NCBI RefSeq assembly: GCF_051020955.1
Contig: NC_135013.1
Coordinates: forward strand, 28,527,802 to 28,591,801
DNA: 64,000 nucleotides
Source: Megalopta genalis
Lineage: Eukaryota > Arthropoda > Insecta > Hymenoptera > Halictidae
Direction of reading: 5' to 3'
In this document: positions 50,401 to 61,122 of the stretch, in pieces
Numbering within the stretch: position 1 is the stretch's first letter
Layout of the letters: each line of letters begins with the position of its first letter
Notes under the pieces: model-generated
Told to the model about the DNA's origin: nothing
The model's input: the letters and a program-made list of their open reading frames with translations, nothing else
Database searches by the model: none
Position numbers and translations under genes: made by a program

Positions 50401-50975
50401 AAATTAATCGAAAAAAATCAGATCTAATACCTTTTCTCTCTAAAAAAAAAAATGGCAGAAGTTGTCACAGAACCGAAGCAAGTACAAAAATCGCCCGTTT
50501 TTGGTACAGAAATTCAAAATTAAATTCTTTGCGTCACAGACCGAGTAATCAATTGTTATACTGTATTATTTAAACGAAAAACTTTTTCGACATTGATTCG
50601 AGGTTCATTCGTGCTCGGTCGTTCGCCATTTCTTTTCAGCCGAGCAATAAAAAAAATGCCCGGTTACAGCCCCGGAATCTGTCGGGTTTCGATGGTATCT
50701 GCGACACGGTCCGATAAAATTGACGACACCGCGGGCTTACGCGAAACAATGTCCTCGGCGCGGGTCGAATCGACTTTCGCCATTGTTGCCGAACTAACGT
50801 CACGTACACGACCCGCCACGGTATGCGACCCAGCTTTCTAATCGGTTGTTTTCGCGGTTGGTCCGCCGATTTTTACATAGGTACTGTTTACTCTCGACGA
50901 CTCGAAACTATGTCTTTTTTTACTCGCTAGAACTAATTCGCTTCGTCTGTCAAGTCGAAATACTATAACTTGGAA
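47431..50975. other. Non-coding stretch, no gene seen
   Basis: CpG-rich at 47750-48310, then a strongly AT-rich block of TAATAA/TATAAT words at 48356-48725. A (GATCGA)-like short run lies at 49680-49710. Frames of 100-139 codons around 47750-48330 and 49490-49850 overlap in different phases and have no recognisable protein. Confidence 0.5.
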
Positions 50976-51135
50976 GCAGATCCCGCAATTAGGCTGCAGA
51001 TCTTGTAATTAGACTTTAGATGTTGTAATTAGGCTATAGATCTTGTAATTAGACTATAGATCTTGCAATTAGAATATAGATCTTGTAATTAGGCTGTTGA
51101 TCATGCAATTAGACTGCCGATCTTGTAATTGGACT
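50976..51135. repeat. 20-bp minisatellite, eight units
   Basis: Exactly eight 20-base units with consensus ATAGATCTTGTAATTAGACT. Variants occur at the second, eighth, eleventh and eighteenth positions (for example GCAGATCCCGCAATTAGGCT and GTTGATCATGCAATTAGACT). Most units carry AGATCT. No stop-free frame of interest. Confidence 0.93.
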
Positions 51136-52369
51136 GCAAGTTTTTGTTTCTTGGGACTAATTCGTATAGATTTGAATAAAAAAACAATTTTACTACCACA
51201 TTGAGGATTATATAGACAAAAATCTGTATGGACAGGAATAGTTGACAAAAATCTGTTCGAATCATATTTATCTTTTATTACGTTACTTTTGTAAAATCAA
51301 ATATATTATGGAACTATAACGATAATTTTAATAGCGAGCTTGCAGATTTGATGCATTTGTGACAGAAACGAATAGATGAAATTTAAAACAATGGAACAAT
51401 TTAAAAAAAATATTGAGCTTAATACGCAGTAATATTATTTTCAACATCAAGGAACGATTACGTTCAAGGTAGAAACAAATTCTTAATTGGCCCCTATTCA
51501 TTGCGACCACTGCAGACAATTTTTACCTTGCATAAAGATCATGCGAAGTATGCTAGTTAGATATCGATTGAATTCACTGCGTAATTCTTAACCCATTGCC
51601 ATTTCAATTATTCACTGGAAATTACACGTGAATATAAATTTGCTATAATACGAAATCCATAAAGACCAACTTAGAAATGTCAAGTTAAAATTTCCATAAA
51701 AGTGTCTTCGCAACGGAATACAGCAGAGAAGCGCGCCGCCAACATTTTTATCATTCAAAAGGCGGAAATACTTATTCGTGGGAAAATAATTGCGAAGAGC
51801 CGACCTTAGTTGAAGAAACTTCCCGGCAGAAAAATTTGTCGGCCACACAAGCGCGCCTGCTTATATCCGTGCGCGCGCGCGCGCGCTCGCGGGCGTGTGC
51901 GTGTGCGCGCACGTTGGAGGATAGAAGTGGCACACGTCACGTTTCTGACGTTATTATTAGAACCCGCGTCCGGATACGTCGTTTGACGGAGTAATGGAAA
52001 AAAAAAATGATAATATCGTTAACGATAATGGCGCGCGGACACGCGAGAGCGGAGCAATACCGTCGATCCCCGCACCGGTCTCCTACGGAACGATTCCGTG
52101 AAATATTGGCAAGGAATTGACGATTAGACGAGATAATAGCAGATACGCCGTGCGCTGTGTATCGATTCGACGGTCGCGAAAACATCGTTGGCGAAAGATC
52201 GAATGCGACTCGCCGAAGCAAAAGCGAACGCCGCTCGCGTATAAAAGTCCCCTATAGAGTTTATGTTCTTTGTATCATTTCACTGATTAGTTGACAGCGT
52301 ATTCTTTGCACGCGCGAGAAAAATAAGCTGGTGGAATACGCAGCAATGAAAACAGTATAATTAAAAATA
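51136..52369. other. Non-coding stretch, with an alternating GC tract
   Basis: AT-rich to 51840. At 51871-51912 the sequence is a run of alternating purine and pyrimidine (GCGCGC, GTGTGC), the kind of DNA that can adopt the Z form. At 51515-51535, TTTTTACCTTGCATAAAGAT is a probable right end of the TAGACTGCGG family. Confidence 0.5.
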
Positions 52370-52595
52370 CAGTAAATTCTCACCAATTGTCCCTCAGTTT
52401 GTAGGCAAAAATGGACAATTTCGGAAGAGCAGATGCGATTATTCGAGCCTCGCGGTTCGTTTTTATAGTCGCCGATTTTTATACAGTCGTCAACAGCTAT
52501 AAAAAAGAGCGCGAGTCTCGAATAATCGCATCTTCTCTTCTCAAATCGTCCATTTTTTGTTCGCAAGCCGAGGGACAATTGGAGAGAATTTACTG
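52370..52595. mobile_element. TA-flanked palindromic MITE, copy 5 (arm type B variant)
   Basis: TA at 52368-52369 and 52596-52597. Left arm CAGTAAATTCTCACCAATTG then TCCCTCAGTTTGTAGGC. The right arm is AAGCCGAGGGACAATTGGAG then AGAATTTACTG. Core ATGGACAATTTCGGAAGAG. The paired G/C changes in both arms (CCCTCAG against CCGAGGG) keep the stem matched. Confidence 0.87.
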
Positions 52596-52669
52596 TACCG
52601 TTATGCTACCTTTAACTTATTAATTTTATCGACGGAGGAAACACAATTTTTATTCGACTTCTGCTCATT

Positions 52670-52716
52670 GCAGTCTAGGTAGGCAACTTGTATTCTGCAT
52701 GAAGATCCGCTGTCTA
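52670..52716. mobile_element. TAGACTGCGG-family MITE, right end
   Basis: TGTATTCTGCATGAAGATCC followed by GCTGTCTA. It begins about 75 bases after palindromic MITE copy 5. The segment ATTGCAGTCTAGGTAGGCAA just before it also occurs in diverged form at other right ends. The left end could not be placed. Confidence 0.5.
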
Positions 52717-52979
52717 CTGATTAGCGGTTAATTGCTCCGTGTTTTAGTACCTTCATTTTACGAGGCGCATGAACTCTGCATCGAGCGAAGCTTCAATTTT
52801 TCAGTTACTTCGACTTGTATTTCCTCGATGTAAGCAGCTAGATGATCGTACTTTCCTTAATAACAGACAAGTTCGATAGAAACGTGTAACATGATATAAG
52901 AAAGAGTTAGAACAATTCAACGTGATCGATGCAGCATGAATAAAAAAGCTATCGTGAAACGATCTTCGGGAGAATGTAG

Positions 52980-53890
52980 CCCTGCCATTTACGTTCCAAG
53001 CGTGATGTTACATTGAAAATGAAGTTTTGTTATGCGTGCCTTTTATATCATCTTGTAATTCCACTTTTGCTAGTCGAAACGCGACTTGAATCGTTCAATT
53101 CGTTCGAAAGTGTCCTCTATTTTAAGTCGAGGGCTATGCAGCGTCAATTCGAGAAAATCGAATAAATCAGAAAAGAATATTTCTGTGAATAATTCTGCAT
53201 TCTCGAACCCTGTCATTTACGTTCCAAGCGTGATATTACAATGAAAATGAAGTTTTGTTATGCGTGCCTTTTATATCATCTTACAATTCCATTTTTACTA
53301 TTCCGAAAGCGACTTGAATCGTTCAATTCGTTCGAAAGTGTCCTCTATTTTAAGTCGAGGGCTATGCAGCATCAATTTGAGAAAATAGAATGAACCAGAA
53401 AAGAATAATTCTGTGAGTAATTCTGCATTCTCTAACCCTGTCATTTACGTTCCAAGCGTGATATTACAATGAAAATGAAGTTTTGTTATGCGTGCCTTTC
53501 ATATCATCTTACAATTCCATTTTTACTATTCCGAAAGCGACTTGTATTGTTCAATTCGTTCGAAAGTGTCCTCTATTTTAAGTCGAGGGCTATGCAGCGT
53601 CAATTTGAGAAAATCGAATGAATCAGAAAAGAATAATTCTGTGAGTAATTCTGCATTCTCCAACCCTGTCATTTACGTTCCAAGCGTAATATTACATTGA
53701 AAATGAAGTTTTGTTATGCCTGTCTTTTATATCATCTTACAATTCCATTTTTACTATTCCGAACGCGACTTGAATCGTTCAATTCGTTTGAAAGTGTTCT
53801 CTATTTTAAGTTCTAATTTAAGGGCTATGCAGCGTCAATTCGAGAAAATCGAATGAATCAGAAAAGAATAATTCTGTGAATAATTCTACA
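52980..53890. repeat. 228-bp tandem array, four units
   Basis: Units start with CCCTGTCATTTACGTTCCAA (or CCCTGCC) at 52980, 53208, 53436 and 53664, an exact 228-base period. Shared landmarks are AATGAAGTTTTGTTATGCGT, TTCAATTCGTTCGAAAGTGT and AGGGCTATGCAGCGTCAATT. The fourth unit has an 11-base partial duplication (TTAAGTTCTAATTTAAGG). Units are highly similar. No reading frame continues through the array. Confidence 0.93.
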
Positions 53891-54014
53891 AGACTCATAT
53901 TTAAAGATGGATCGTTCGAAGTCGCTCTAACATCTCGCCCACTGCACTGTCACGAACGATAACGAATAGAAGACTATATTACGATCAGAATGAACGAAAA
54001 CGGTACGTCAAGTA

Positions 54015-54228
54015 CAGTAATGTCTCTCTAATTGACGCTCAGACTGTCCACAAAAATGAACAATTTGGGAAGAGGAGATACGATTATCCGAAAATTGTGG
54101 CTCGTTTGTTATGGTTATCAATTGCCAACAATTATAAAAACGAGGTACAAAGCTGGAATAATCGTATCTTCTCTTCCCAAATTGTCCATTTTTGTGCGCA
54201 ATGTGAGCGTCAGTCAGAGACATTACTG
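54015..54228. mobile_element. TA-flanked palindromic MITE, copy 6 (arm type A)
   Basis: TA at 54013-54014 and 54229-54230. Left arm CAGTAATGTCTCTCTAATTG then ACGCTCAGACTGTCCAC. The right arm is GCGCAATGTGAGCGTCAGTC then AGAGACATTACTG. Core ATGAACAATTTGGGAAGAGG on the left and CTCTTCCCAAATTGTCCATT on the right. Both tips share TGTCTC/GAGACA, so they changed together. Confidence 0.88.
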
Positions 54229-55737
54229 TACATCGCAGCGAACAGCAGTTCATAATACAGTCGCGATCGCAACTTATTCCAGTATTAAAACATTCTTTAG
54301 TATTTAAGGTTCACGCGGCGACCGGCATCCGCGGATAATGGCAGATAAGCGTTCATTGCCGCCGCGATCGGCCGCAGAAACCGGTATACAGAGGTCTCGT
54401 CGCAATTTCCACGCGTGATAATTACTGCCGCTTCGGGTTTCCCAATGACAGCCGCGGCACGGCGAGAAACGGAGAGCCCGCGATCTTATGTAAAACCGCG
54501 AAATAACATTCCGCGCACGTGACCGGGTGCGTGTCGCGAGCCGGCGCGGCGTTTCGCGCGGTTGCACAAACCTCCGCGATAATCGCGACCGGCCGAATCG
54601 CTTAATTAGCGCCGATCGTCGTGCGATCGGTGACTCATTGGCGAACCGTGACGCGCCGGTTGCGCAATCGGCCGCGGAATTTTCATCGCGCGCGAAAAGT
54701 TTCGCCGGGACCGAGACGGTCGTTTCTCCGGGCGTTTTCCTTCGCGTCGCGTTTACACCCGCCTGGGAATGCACCGAGTCCACGACTTTGAAACCGCGGT
54801 TCGATATCGATTAAATGCCACCGCGCGAAAGGTTAGCCCGACCTCCATCTTGAAATTCCTGCCGGGTCTCGGCTAGGCCGTTCAAGGTCGCCGCGCGACG
54901 ACAATTATTTATTGAAAAAGTCGCGCCGCGTCGAATCGCGGCAATTTACCGTCCGCGCCGCGCGATATTCTATTCCCAAGTTGCGCTCTCGGGCCGGCGA
55001 GTAAAGCTTCTGACGTCAATCGCCGTCGCGTCGACGCTTTCGCCCGCGCCATTTTGAGGCGCAAGAAGCTTCTGTCCCCGGTCTCCTCGCGGTCTCGCCG
55101 CGAGCGCGGAGGATCCCCGTCGAATGGAAATCGAGATCGTGGGAACTGCTTGTTGAACGCGGATGTTTACCTTGCGCCGCAGTCGAGGAAGTTTCTTGTC
55201 TGTTGACTCTCGAGTGCGGCTTCCGCTTGCGGAACGAAGACGCCGCGGTGCCGTGCTACGGATTGCCGAACCGCGACTTCAGGAACGAAACGGAATGTCA
55301 AGGTTGTGTAGAGTGACCAACGAATCGACGATTTTGTTCCTCGAATGGCTATAGACGTTTCGATCGCACGAGAGAACTTTTTTTTTCTTTACATCGTTCG
55401 ATGCAGTTCCTGTTTCGAACGCGTCGTTCTTTAACACGCGTCGTGGAAGCTGACTTACTGGCTGCTATCTCGGTCGATTGGATACCGATTTACAAGACAA
55501 GAAACAAATTTACAAGGCGAGAAACCAATTTACGAGGCAAGAAACCAATTCGCAACACGGCGAACACTGTTTCGAAACAGCGCGAGCGAGAGCGTTTCGA
55601 TAAAGAATCCGAAAACTGGTTGAACTGTCGGGAAATGCTGGCAGAATCGAAGCGATAGCAAAGGACTCGAGTCTTATAACCGCGACGAACGATTTCCAAT
55701 TGGAAACTAGAGGAACTGTCCGCACGAATGTCGTTAA
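54229..55737. other. CpG-rich stretch, no gene supported
   Basis: One of the most GC- and CpG-rich parts of the window (54310-55340). Frames of 95-159 codons overlap on both strands and show no motif. Could be regulatory DNA or an unrecognised untranslated exon; the sequence alone does not decide. Confidence 0.4.
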
Positions 55738-56410
55738 CACGTTGAACGCCCATCGGTAGAATTTCTCACGGAGCCACGAAGCAAAATAAAATTTACAAAA
55801 GACCATAATATACTGTCCTGAGTGTCCAGAGTCACCCTAAAATTATGTTTACAATGTTTCAACGAATTCCATCGTAACTAATCAAATGTTACAATATTTT
55901 TAAAACAAATTTAACACGTTCCGTGCCACGTGTACCATCGATGGTACACGCTTGCATGTTTACTTAGTGAACTGAACAAATTGTTTACAAGAAATTTAGA
56001 ACCGAAGAATCAATTTCCACCGCAAGAATGGGCGTTGATAAGTTTTTGTTACGTTGTTATGTGTACGAGAATTAATAATTGCACGTAATACATCAAGTTT
56101 TAGTAAAATATCAAAATGTGAAGATTCGAGTAAAAAAAGCTCGGCACGGAACGTGTTAAATATAAGTATAATTTATTGGTACAAGTATATTTCATATTTT
56201 ATTACTTTATTTTATTATCAGTATAAGTATATTCTTAATATTTATTTTCGTTTACTTTATCTGTTATTGTTACCCCATATCGTCTCTGCTCGTCACAGTT
56301 GCGCGACAAACAAAACGACTAAAAATCACCTCGAAAATCCTGCTTTAATTGCACGAAGACAGCGATAGCATAGCCGTCACCCATATCCGGGCAACGCGGC
56401 GTTCAACGTG
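55738..56410. mobile_element. piggyBac-type element, ends CACGTTGAACGCC, with nested MITE
   Basis: TTAA at 55734-55737 is followed by CACGTTGAACGCC. The exact complement GGCGTTCAACGTG ends at 56410 and is followed by TTCG, a changed TTAA. The 241-bp MITE at 55915-56155 lies inside it. Without the inner element and one TTAA, about 430 bases remain, with no transposase-like coding. Confidence 0.75.
55915..56155. mobile_element. piggyBac-type MITE, 241 bp, copy B
   Basis: TTAA at 55911-55914 and 56156-56159, ends CACGTTCCGTGCC and complement. It is the same length as copy A at 2009-2249 and differs at two positions (CAAGAAATT for CAATAAATT; CAAAATGTG for CAAAGTGTG). It keeps the GTGTACCATCGATGGTACAC palindrome. 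Confidence 0.93.
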
Positions 56411-56864
56411 TTCGAACGAATGTTCATCAGGCACTTGAAAACTGCGAGAAAGAGAACGCCGCGACGTCTAACCTAATTGTGTACCTCGAGCCAGCCATCC
56501 GAATCAATCACGAAACCGGGCTGGTCCCGAGCACTTCACTCTCCCTGTCCGCTGGTGATCGGGCCGGCAAAAACTCTGTCCGAAAAGGGGACAGGCGTTC
56601 TCGCTTGGTAATTCCGTGGATCAGCGCGGATCCAAGCCCGCTGCAGCCCTCGGGGGTAGGGCGAAAGTGTCGGGCGCGCCGCCACGACCACTGACCTACA
56701 TCCGGCCTAGCCCTACCGCACCGTCCGAAAAACATCAACACACGGGAGGCTGGGTCGACACGGGCCGCGACAGCAATTAGGCTGCCGTTGTCCCGAAACT
56801 GCCCCTCCACGGGCATCGGGGTCCGCTCGGATCGAAAGTTTCGCGTAGAAAGAGAGACAGAGAA

Positions 56865-56899
<35 letters not shown>

Positions 56900-58732
56900 C
56901 GGCGACGCGGCGGATGCGGCGCGCATCCCCGAATCAGCGAGGAGAGAAGCGTTGCGAGGGCATGCAACCCCCATGCGCGGGGTTCGACCCCCGTGGCGAG
57001 AGGGCAGGTGAAAGCGGCAGCTCGGCGGTCGGGAGGTCGCGCGCGGGACCCGCTCGACAGCAGAGATTGTCGCGTGTTGGCAAGCGGAAGCGGAAGAGTC
57101 GGGAGGCTAGGGCCCGGTGCGGTGGTTCGACTCACCTTCGGCTCTCGGCAGGTCCGTCGGCGCGACGGTTGCTCCGGTCCGCTATCGATCACACACGGTC
57201 TCCACCCACGGTCTCCCACACGGCAACCCCACGGGCCGTGTTCGCCGAAATCGCCGGACTCGGAGCGGATTTGGGCCGCGCGCGCGTCTCCCGCGATCCT
57301 CCGCGTCGCGAGGATCCCGGTGCTCGGACTTGCTCGTCGCCGGCGCTCTCCGGCCGTCACGTGACCGACGGGGGTGGCTGACACCTGGACGAGGTACGTC
57401 GACGTCGCCGACTTTCCCTGCGAGCGGCCGCGCGAGAAGCTGAGCGGAGCCGAGCCGAGCCGAGTCCGGGGGAAACTCTCCGCTCGCGACGAGAAATCGT
57501 GGCGAGCCGACCGACGAGCCTTTGTGTACGTGCGTTGCTGAAACACGACCGACGTACGGATGGAAACGAGGACGCGCACGCAAGCGCAGCCGGCCGTCGT
57601 CCTAACCTCCACTCGATAACGTCGTCCTCGGTCAGGCCGCCGCGGCGAGGCGGCGAGGCGGCGTCGCGTTACGTCACGCCGTCGCCGTTGCATATACGTG
57701 TTGCGTCACCGAGACGCTTGCGCGCACGTGGTCGACGGACGGGGCCAGCGAGGAACGAGCTGCGGCCAGACGCTGTCGGTCCGCACCGATTGCCAACCCT
57801 CCTCGATCATCCTACGACCGGCTGAAAGGGAAAGGGACGGTGAAAGTTGCACGGGGTGGCTTCGGGTACCATGCCAGGTCTGCTCTGGCTTCGCGGTGCA
57901 GCAGCGGCTTGTTGCCCACTGGCTGGCAAGGTGTCACTCTTACCGAAGGTCGATTGGTCGCACCGAGAAGCGACCATCGCTTCTTTCGTTGTCTGTCTTC
58001 GTCGCGGAAAGGACGTCTCTGCTGCGAAATATTGAAAGAATCCGCGGCAAAAGCCTCCAGTTGTCGGCTTCGTGGACGTTGTGCTGTGTGTTGGGTCATT
58101 AATTATGAAGTGCTTTCGTTTCGATCTGGTATAATTTTACTGTAAGATCCGCGCACTTCATGCTTAATCGCCTAATGCTGCGACTTTAGGGGACAATGGG
58201 TAATCGAGAATCGATCGATGCATTTTTACGTCGAGTTCATTGATGTTACACACCCGTGACAGTGGTCGTGAACGTGTCAAGGACCGATTTGGTAAACGGT
58301 AGACGGTTCGGGGTACATACATTGGAATCATTGACACAGGCTTCGCCGGTGCCAGACCTGGTCGCCAAGTGCTTTGACCTATAGAGCTGTTGCTCGGTTG
58401 CTAAGGGCTCCTCTTTCTCGAAAATCGATGGCCGCATCTGGTTCTGTTTTCGTTCGGTGCTCCACCGTGACAAGTATTTCGTGAAATTGTTGTGTTCGAA
58501 TTTGAAGTCGCCGACATTGATTTCATGTATGTATGACAATTTACTGGGAACGGATTTGATCGGCAATTGATAAGATAAATTGTCGATTGATCGATGAAGA
58601 TTTCCTTTGAGCTGTCCGGTTTCTATTTCCTTTCTTAATAGCGAGTGATCTAATTAAAATCAGTGGACAATAGTAGAATTTGTTCATCCGAGGCTTCGTT
58701 TCCGAGAAAATGTGTTTAGCAATCGGACGAAC
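56411..58732. other. CpG-rich block, possible promoter region; no gene supported
   Basis: The block 56480-57800 is the longest GC/CpG-rich region here. It contains a (GA)n run (56853-56893) and a short GAGCC repeat (57441-57470). Open frames up to 326 codons exist in nearly every phase (56713-57693, minus), which is expected from the composition. It might hold the promoter or 5' untranslated exon of the minus-strand gene, but no start site or first exon can be shown. AT-rich after 58080. Confidence 0.4.
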
Positions 58733-58923
58733 AATTTTTCTTCTGTTTGTCAACAAAAAGGGATAATTTGGGAAGAGAAGATTACGATTATCCAAGCCTC
58801 GCGGCTCATTTTTATAGTCGCCGATTGTCATCGATTATTAAAACGAGGTACAAGGCTCGAACAATCGTGTCTCCTCTTCCAAAATTGTCCATCTCTGTTT
58901 ACAAGCTGAAGGAGAATTTACTG
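58733..58923. mobile_element. TA-type palindromic MITE, copy 7 (arm type B, left tip lost)
   Basis: The right tip GGAGAATTTACTG is followed by TA at 58924-58925. The right arm has AATTGTCCATCTCTGTTTAC then AAGCTGAAGG. The left arm starts in TTTTTCTTCTGTTTGTCAAC and lacks the CAGTAAATTCTCC tip. The core is changed to GGGATAATTTGGGAAGAG. Confidence 0.82.
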
Positions 58924-58925
58924 TA

Positions 58926-59168
58926 TGTACTTTAAAAAGATAGAATTGCTATGTCACGATCAGACGCGTCAACCTGTTTCTATTCAATAGCGCGCGCATT
59001 CGTTGAATTTATAAACGCGTTTGTATCGGCGATTTTAGTGCGACCTGGAAAGATTATGCGCGAGACAATGCGCAATATGATCGTGGAGTTCTTCGATGTA
59101 TTATAGTATTTGAGTTTAGGTGCATGGAGTTCTCGAATGTATCTGAAACTTCGATTATTGGTGATCAC
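58926..59168. other. Non-coding stretch, no gene seen
   Basis: Short AT-rich spacer between two MITEs; no open frame of interest. Confidence 0.5.
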
Positions 59169-59372
59169 TAGACCGCGGATTTTACGCGTTCACGAGAGAA
59201 ATTACAGATCAAATACAAAACTGCAAAGACGTTAAAGGAATTCAAGGATACTGTTGCATTATTTTCAATCTTTTACAATTATTAAAAGCGGAAACACATT
59301 TCCCTTTTATTTATGTTCCTTATAATTAACTTTAACGATTTTTATTTCGCATTAAGATCCGCTAAGATCTTA
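59169..59372. mobile_element. TAGACTGCGG-family MITE copy
   Basis: The left end is TAGACCGCGGATTTTACGCG. The right end reads TTTTATTTCGCATTAAGATC then CGCTAAGATC, so the last bases are altered. The interior (TCAAGGATACTGTTGCATTA; TTACAATTATTAAAAGCGG) is shared with the copies at 22564 and 30370. Confidence 0.7.
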
Positions 59373-59471
59373 AATGCGCTAATAAGATATAATAGTGTGC
59401 ATATATTATAAAGAGAAAATTTTCAATACGATGAAACGAAATTGTACTCAATTTGCTTCTTGACAAGTCGA

Positions 59472-59653
59472 TAGACTGCGGTTTTTATGCGCACATGAGA
59501 AACACGAGCGCTCGTTGAAATAAAAATGAAAATGTTCAAATTATTTCCAACTTACTGCTCTCGTTAAAGAAAGAAAGGAAGTTCTACTTGATTCCTACTC
59601 CCTGCGATCGATGCAGGAAGTATAGTACTGTACACACAGACCCGCGCAGTCTA
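59472..59653. mobile_element. TAGACTGCGG-family MITE copy, 182 bp
   Basis: Left end TAGACTGCGGTTTTTATGCG, right end CCCGCGCAGTCTA. It lies 100 bases after the copy at 59169. No coding capacity. Confidence 0.75.
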
Positions 59654-61122
59654 CCGATTACTATACATAGAACGCGAAGTACATCGTCGAGAACAAGAAG
59701 CATTACGGAATAGTTTGGAACACTAATTTGTAAGATCCTAACCACAGTACAGTGTTTACTCGAGTTTAGTGAACCACGAACTCCGAGTAACGAGCCAACG
59801 AAGGGGCAAGAAGCTGATGGTATGCGAGGGGAACGACGAGCCACCTCCTGTCAAAGGAAAGTCCGCGGTATGTCGGTCGAACTTGCGCAGAGTGTTCATG
59901 AATTTTATGAATGAAAGCTCGCGTTGCCGTTCGAGCGGATGTTGTATCCTCGTTTCAGGGACTGCGACACGTATTTCGGTGGAACGAGCCGCTACTAGAG
60001 ATGCACGGTTCTCGTCGGCGGTGGCCTTTGTCTTTCTGAAAGGGGCACGTGTGCATCGTGCGACCTCCGACACCGAGCGGAGCAACGGAATCAAAACCTC
60101 TGGACGCCATAATTAAGCGGCGGAAGCGGACGATGAACCACCGGATGGTCGAAACGTCGCGTAAACTGTATTGGAAACGGTTGCAGATAGATCGGGATAC
60201 GGATTGCGTGACTTTTCGACCGTCCTGTGGGAACGCACCCCGAAGAGACTGATGCTCGACCCGCAAGAGATCCGGGAACTCGTGTGAACCCGCGCCGGAT
60301 GCGTGAAATGCGCGCCATCGCCCGAAGACCGTGTTACCTTCGAACCATCGTCGAGAGATTCTTCAGATAAAGAGTTGAAAACGTGGCCTCCAACGTTACG
60401 CAACGATTGGAAACAGGCGAATTCGAGCGATCGAAGCGAACGTGACGTGTTACGAGTGTAAAATGAATTTGAGATCTCGTCTTTATTGCTGCTTTTATTT
60501 ATGCGACTGCACCGTGGAATTTTCTGTTGGAACGAAGGACTTATCCATTTGACATGAGACAAGCAAGATGTTTTTTCTTTGTAAAGGATCTGCGATTTGT
60601 TCGCAATTTGTATGCGTTTTTTAAGACTTAGAGCGATGGTTCAATCGAGCGCGCGCAAAGAACATGTATTTTTCTCATTCTTTGTAACATATCAACATCG
60701 ATTACATTATTATAATAAACTTTGACGTACGATAACTCACGGTAGATGGGGAAAAAGAGCGTAAGTCATATGACAGATAATAATGTAAGCGACTATTTTG
60801 AACACCGACCGTGCCGGAAGCTAAAACTGAGCGGTGCGCGTTGCCTTATAATGATGGCAAGATTGAATTTATCGTACTTAGAATTCTTGCAATTTTTGTA
60901 TGAATGTCTGTTCGAATGAATAGTTCGATATCCGGCGAAAGAGCATCTTTATAATTTCAACAAGTATAGAATAAAATTTGACGAATTAATACATCCAACG
61001 AGACGAAACATATTGCGTTATGTTCTTCTACTTCCCAAACGTCGCACCTGATTTAACATTGCACGATATATGTGCTATTCTGCACAATGAACGATTATAA
61101 TAATTATTATTATTCATATTAA
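59654..61122. other. Non-coding stretch, no gene supported
   Basis: Moderately GC-rich at 59760-60560, with overlapping frames of 75-149 codons on both strands and no motif. AT-rich after 60600. Confidence 0.45.

Noticed and set aside
56970..57000. GGTTCGACCCC, resembling a tRNA B box
   Set aside because: No matching A box or acceptor stem at the right distance; surrounding DNA is simply GC-rich.
56713..57693. 326-codon open frame on the minus strand
   Set aside because: Lies in a very CpG-rich block where almost every phase on both strands is open. It is Arg/Ser/Pro-rich with no domain, and ends in a (CT)n-encoded Leu/Ser run.
18274..58923. Recurring small peptides such as MDNLGRGDTIIRA from several places
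   Set aside because: They are translations of the palindromic MITE arms, appear on both strands, and vary in frame between copies.
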